Source of the DNA: an uncultured bacterium
Lineage (GTDB): Bacteria > Verrucomicrobiota > Kiritimatiellia > RFP12 > UBA1067
Reading direction: 5' to 3'
Length of the DNA: 64,000 nucleotides
NCBI GenBank assembly: GCA_902779865.1
Contig: CACZDG010000002.1
Coordinates: forward strand, 1 to 64,000
In this document: positions 60,816-64,000 of the stretch, one piece after another
How the letters are laid out: every line of letters begins with the position of its first letter
Position numbering within the stretch: the first letter of the stretch is position 1
Notes under the pieces: model-generated
Told to the model about the DNA's origin: nothing
What the model saw: only the letters and a program-made list of their open reading frames with translations
The model's database searches: none
Made by a program: the position numbers and the translations under genes

Positions 60816-63113
60816 ATGAAAATAAGGCAGGCTATGACATTGGCCGTTGCGGGGGCGGTAAACTATGCACTATTCGTGATTTGGGTATCGTATGCGGTTG
60901 CGCCGCAGATGGCGCCGCTCATGCGGCCCGTGCTGACTCCGCAGACTAGCTATATGAATCATCCGCCGTGCGCGAGAACTTATCCCAGGTCCGTTGAAAT
61001 GGCACAGGGCTACATGGGCGGCGGTGAAACCGGTTTGACGTTTGCGGTTTGGGCGCGGGCCGAGATACATGATACGGTACACATGCCGTTTGTGATGGCA
61101 TCCTGCACACATGATGCCGCGCGCTCTACGGCAGCGGGCGGAACGGGGCTTACGAACCTTGTAAACGGCACAATGGAGATGGAGACGTTGACCCTCTCTG
61201 GCGGTACATGGGCGAGTGAGTGCCTGCCTTCTAACTATGCCGTACCCGATACACTTGCTGATTCGCAGTGGCAGTACGGGTGTTATAGCATCAATGTTTC
61301 CTCTGACACACCGCTCACCCTTAATGTGGCGGACACGGAGATTTACGTACCCGCAACTAATCTGCTTGTGCGCAATGTGCAAGGGTCAAGTCACTCTCGC
61401 TGGGTAAGCATTACGGCGGAAAGTTCCAGTGCGAATATCCGTTTCGGGATTGCCGAAAATCCGCTGCATCAATTCTGGGGGGCGCAGTCTGATGTGACTG
61501 ATGGTAGCGGCTACCCGCTTGCCGACTATACTAACGGCGGTCTTGACTCGGTGTGGCGCATGGCGGTTTACCGCGCGCGGATAGAACTGATTGACGGCGC
61601 GTATAAGGGCATAGCGCAGATGGACATGTACACTCCTGCGGGCAAGTGCCCAAATACCCGCTGTACCACTCAAGCCCTGTGGCAAGCGGGTACGCCATAT
61701 CCGCGCGGCACGTTTGAAAAAGATGCCATGGTGCGGATGTCAATTGCGCAGTTGAGCAACATATCAAACACCGTTCTTTACTCCTCGATGAACAAGCTCT
61801 GGGGCGGATGGCTGACGGATGCGCAGGTCGAACACGTCCGCGACCTAGATGTATTGGAAATGCAACGGCACGGCGCGGAGTTCCCAGAGCTCGCAGAGGA
61901 CTACCGCCGCCTGAAACTAGTACCGTCAAGTACCTATGAAACACAGTCTGTTGACGATTGCGGCATGACCAACGGATGCGAGTTTGCATACGTAGGCACA
62001 CGGCGAGTCACAAGCCGTGCCGCCGTTGCGGACGTGATAAACGGCGTCAATTACAAAGGGCCGTTCGGTCCCGCTGATTACACCTACTCATGCGACGGGG
62101 CGACCGTCTCAAACAACGTTGTGACATTCCCCGGATCGGGGACATACACCGTTCGCGCTACCGACCCCGCAGGCACTTTTATAACAAACACGATTGCGGC
62201 AAGCAACCCAACGACCAACACGGTGACACGGCTACGGTACGACGGCTTTGCCGACCATTCGTATGCCGATACTTTTAATTCACCCGTCAGGGATTGGGTT
62301 CAATCCGCTACCAATGACGGGGCGACTTATAACTACAACGGGACGGAATACCGCAAGTGGCACGCCCGCCGTCTCTATTCCGTCCCCAGTTCATGCGGAA
62401 GGTGGCAGGGGCATTGCGCAAAGCATGCCATATCGCCGCACGTCCTGGCGACGGCAAGGCATTACGGTTTCTGGCCTGCATACGAAATGACCTTTACAGA
62501 CGCACAGGGCAACACCGCCACGGTCAATCCGTCTGGAATCGTTGCCGCATCCGATTGGGCGCTTTCGCATGGATTCACCCAAGCCCAGGTCACGGCGGCG
62601 GACGTGGGCGACCTGATGCTTATGACCGTATCTAGCGGGCAGGCAATCCCCGATGGTTGTTGCCCTTACTTAATGACTGCCGAAACATGGCGGCAAGTTG
62701 TCAAGGGGCCTTTCGGGACATTGGGATGGTGCGCAACCCAAACAGATTTGGGATGGGGTTTGCCAGTCCTTTTTAGGCCCGATATTTCCACGAGCGGCGG
62801 CGGGTACGGTTCCAAATGGACTTGGGCGGCGGGCTTCCCGTTCCCTTCGGAGACTTCGGCGGATTGGCTGGGAGCGAACGGCCTTATGCCGAAAAGTTTG
62901 TTTGACGGCTTGGACGTGCCTACCAAATTCGCGCCCACTTATGGCGGAGATTCGGGGCTACCGCTTTTCCTTGAGGATGGGGAAGGGCGAATGATACTAA
63001 TATCGAATTTTCATACGGTTTCAAGCGGTACCTGTTATCCGCTTGCCTTTGAAATTGTCCGCGCCTATGCGGCAAGTGTTGGCGACACGATAAAGGAATG
63101 GAGGGCCGAATAA
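60816..63113 (+). CDS. Membrane-anchored phage protein with trypsin-like serine protease domain
   Basis: 765 residues. One N-terminal membrane helix (7-29) without an obvious cleavage site. Residues ~60-320 are beta-rich and lectin-like; ~425-460 looks Ig/PKD-like (FPGSGTYTVRATDPAGTFIT). From ~530 a chymotrypsin-fold protease is read: AISPHVLATARHYGF with His549, ADVGDLMLMTV with Asp599, and TYGGDSGLPLFLEDG with Ser713. Spacing His-Asp 50 and Asp-Ser 114 fits the family. LISNFHTVSSG follows as the last strand. Possible roles: virion-surface degradation, or modification of the host cell surface during lysogeny. Its coordinates fall just before the holin-like gene. Confidence 0.75.
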   Translation: MKIRQAMTLAVAGAVNYALFVIWVSYAVAPQMAPLMRPVLTPQTSYMNHPPCARTYPRSVEMAQGYMGGGETGLTFAVWARAEIHDTVHMPFVMASCTHDAARSTAAGGTGLTNLVNGTMEMETLTLSGGTWASECLPSNYAVPDTLADSQWQYGCYSINVSSDTPLTLNVADTEIYVPATNLLVRNVQGSSHSRWVSITAESSSANIRFGIAENPLHQFWGAQSDVTDGSGYPLADYTNGGLDSVWRMAVYRARIELIDGAYKGIAQMDMYTPAGKCPNTRCTTQALWQAGTPYPRGTFEKDAMVRMSIAQLSNISNTVLYSSMNKLWGGWLTDAQVEHVRDLDVLEMQRHGAEFPELAEDYRRLKLVPSSTYETQSVDDCGMTNGCEFAYVGTRRVTSRAAVADVINGVNYKGPFGPADYTYSCDGATVSNNVVTFPGSGTYTVRATDPAGTFITNTIAASNPTTNTVTRLRYDGFADHSYADTFNSPVRDWVQSATNDGATYNYNGTEYRKWHARRLYSVPSSCGRWQGHCAKHAISPHVLATARHYGFWPAYEMTFTDAQGNTATVNPSGIVAASDWALSHGFTQAQVTAADVGDLMLMTVSSGQAIPDGCCPYLMTAETWRQVVKGPFGTLGWCATQTDLGWGLPVLFRPDISTSGGGYGSKWTWAAGFPFPSETSADWLGANGLMPKSLFDGLDVPTKFAPTYGGDSGLPLFLEDGEGRMILISNFHTVSSGTCYPLAFEIVRAYAASVGDTIKEWRAE

Positions 63114-63379
63114 TGGGCGATGAAATGTATGTGAAATTGAGCGAAAAGATAGACCGCCTCATTGACAAGCTTGACAGCAAGTTTGACATAATCGACCAAA
63201 AACTGCAGAACCACGAAGTGAGGATTGTTGTGCTTGAACAAAAATCGCCCGACGAAAAGAAGGACTGGAAATCAGATATCATCATGCTATTGGTCAAGGC
63301 CGTTGTCGTTGGCGGTGTGGCAATCGCCTCACTTGTGGGCGCGGGTGGGTTGCTATCACGAATCATGGGGGCTAGTTAA
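63113..63379 (+). CDS. Holin-like membrane protein (XhlA type)
   Basis: 88 residues from ATG 63113. The N-terminal coiled coil (LSEKIDRLIDKLDSKFDIID) is followed by one transmembrane segment (IIMLLVKAVVVGGVAIASLV) and a basic end, as in XhlA/BhlA-type hemolysin-holins of phages. Located in the lysis block. Confidence 0.7.
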   Translation: MGDEMYVKLSEKIDRLIDKLDSKFDIIDQKLQNHEVRIVVLEQKSPDEKKDWKSDIIMLLVKAVVVGGVAIASLVGAGGLLSRIMGAS

Positions 63380-63394
63380 TTTGGGCGAGTGCCC

Positions 63395-63452
63395 CGCGGG
63401 GAAACCCCTAAGAATGTTTCTAGGTGGCGAAATCGAACCCCGCGATTTTTTT
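63395..63452 (+). terminator. Terminator-like hairpin with a long structured loop
   Basis: CGCGGGG (63395-63401) pairs with CCCCGCG (63438-63444), then A and seven T. The 36-base loop contains its own CCTA/TAGG pairing. Confidence 0.7.
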
Positions 63453-63478
63453 GAATGAGAAATGAAAGAAGGAAAATC

Positions 63479-63712
63479 ATGTTAGAATGGATAGTTAAGA
63501 AAGTAATCTGCGGCAAGGTCAATGACCTCTTGCGGAAACACAAGGGCAACGTTGATAATGTCCGCGACACACTCAAGGCTTGGATTCTGCGCATCCAAAA
63601 ACTAATGGGATGCTTGGAGAGCTTGCTGTCAAAACTTGATGATGGGGAGATTACTTCCGATGAAATCAAGCAAGCCACGGAAGAAGTAACCAAGTTGATT
63701 AAGGAATGGTAA
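63479..63712 (+). CDS. Small helical phage protein
   Basis: 77 residues from ATG 63479 with GAAGGAAAATC before it. MLEWIVKKVICGKVNDLLRK and SLLSKLDDGEITSDEIKQAT: amphipathic helices, no membrane span. Common next to phage holins; function unknown. Confidence 0.6.
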   Translation: MLEWIVKKVICGKVNDLLRKHKGNVDNVRDTLKAWILRIQKLMGCLESLLSKLDDGEITSDEIKQATEEVTKLIKEW

Positions 63713-63993
63713 TGCCTAAATCTCTCTTGCCTCTTGCCTTGCTGCTGTTTGCGGGATGCTCTTCTCAGTCCCCCAAGATGGTAGAGGGTACTTCGCTTGC
63801 CCTTGGGGCATACTTGCCTTGGGAAGGCGGTCTTTACGGGGTTGAACTGATGAGCTACGTAAATGGAACGGTCATTAAGACACCAACCAACGTGTGCTAT
63901 TCGGTTGAAAGAAAACATTCCGTCACTAACGACTGGGGATGGGGGCTCTTGAAGTCTGTTGAATCAACCGAAACGTACGTTCGCTTCAAATGA
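63712..63993 (+). CDS. Small phage lipoprotein
   Basis: 93 residues. Start ATG 63712 is chosen over ATG 63706 because AAGGA (63701-63705) lies 6 bases before it. Lipobox LLLFAGC puts the lipidated Cys near residue 17. A place after a holin-like gene fits an outer-membrane spanin subunit; this is inference. Confidence 0.65.
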   Translation: MPKSLLPLALLLFAGCSSQSPKMVEGTSLALGAYLPWEGGLYGVELMSYVNGTVIKTPTNVCYSVERKHSVTNDWGWGLLKSVESTETYVRFK

Positions 63994-64000
63994 TTTCCCC

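Overview
The window looks like chromosomal DNA of a carbohydrate-degrading bacterium of the PVC group, with Kiritimatiellota or Lentisphaerota the most likely placement. This is inferred from gene content, not from a marker search: secreted SGNH hydrolase, GH43, GH97 and beta-helix (GH141-like) proteins, BspA-type leucine-rich repeat fragments, a giant secreted protein with 'DANGG' repeats, DUF234-type ATPase remnants, and a MoxR/DUF58/vWA operon. The chromosomal part (1-22 kb, 35-42 kb) is visibly GC-rich with many ATGA-overlapping genes. The right third (about 42.3 kb to the end) is more balanced in composition and is a tailed-phage genome.

Layout. 1-2.1 kb: glycan-degradation genes (end of a GDPD-like protein, SGNH hydrolase, GH43). 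2.1-3.7 kb: decayed DNA with a truncated AAA ATPase and a frameshifted small gene. 3.7-14.8 kb: a tight seven-gene operon (zinc-ribbon membrane protein, MoxR ATPase, membrane protein, ABC ATPase, ABC-2 permease, DUF58 protein, 1355-residue protein with three vWA domains). 15-17 kb: secreted beta-helix enzyme. 17.1-18.2 kb (minus): Gfo/Idh/MocA-like protein with an altered active-site motif. 18.4-22.1 kb: CorA, Der, ClC channel. 22.1-28 kb: a patchwork accessory island with two 23-nt-period tandem arrays, five copies of a hairpin-plus-promoter element, a ~400-bp direct repeat, and four defence/toxin-antitoxin modules (PIN + antitoxin, AlbA_2-type remnant, DUF6922 + AbiEii, MntA-HepT) interleaved with broken secreted LRR genes. 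28-35.2 kb: a 2377-residue secreted metzincin-like protein with eight ~100-residue repeats arranged as a higher-order triplet. 35.4-42 kb: tRNA nucleotidyltransferase, GH97 glucosidase/galactosidase with a coiled-coil protein, coaD, yceD-rpmF-plsX and tRNA-Pro.

Prophage. Just past tRNA-Pro (a plausible integration site) come a HicA-type toxin with an antitoxin of unusual domain order, an excisionase-like regulator, a small minus-strand pair that includes a 27-residue membrane peptide, a structured leader before a winged-helix protein, a gp55-like sigma factor, and then the morphogenesis genes in siphovirus order: terminase, gpW-like connector, lambda-type portal, ClpP-type protease fused to a scaffold-like tail, capsid, head-tail and tail genes, tape measure, tip/fibre genes, and a lysis block (holin-like protein, lipoprotein). 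No integrase is seen, and the right end lies outside the window. The most unusual phage gene is a 765-residue membrane-anchored protein with a recognisable trypsin-like His-Asp-Ser triad.

How the genes fit together: the glycan enzymes and secreted proteins suit a life on complex polysaccharides. The island appears to have grown by repeated insertion and deletion around shared promoter/hairpin sequences, leaving chimeric gene ends next to intact toxin-antitoxin pairs. All family assignments are from motifs read by eye; no database search was run.
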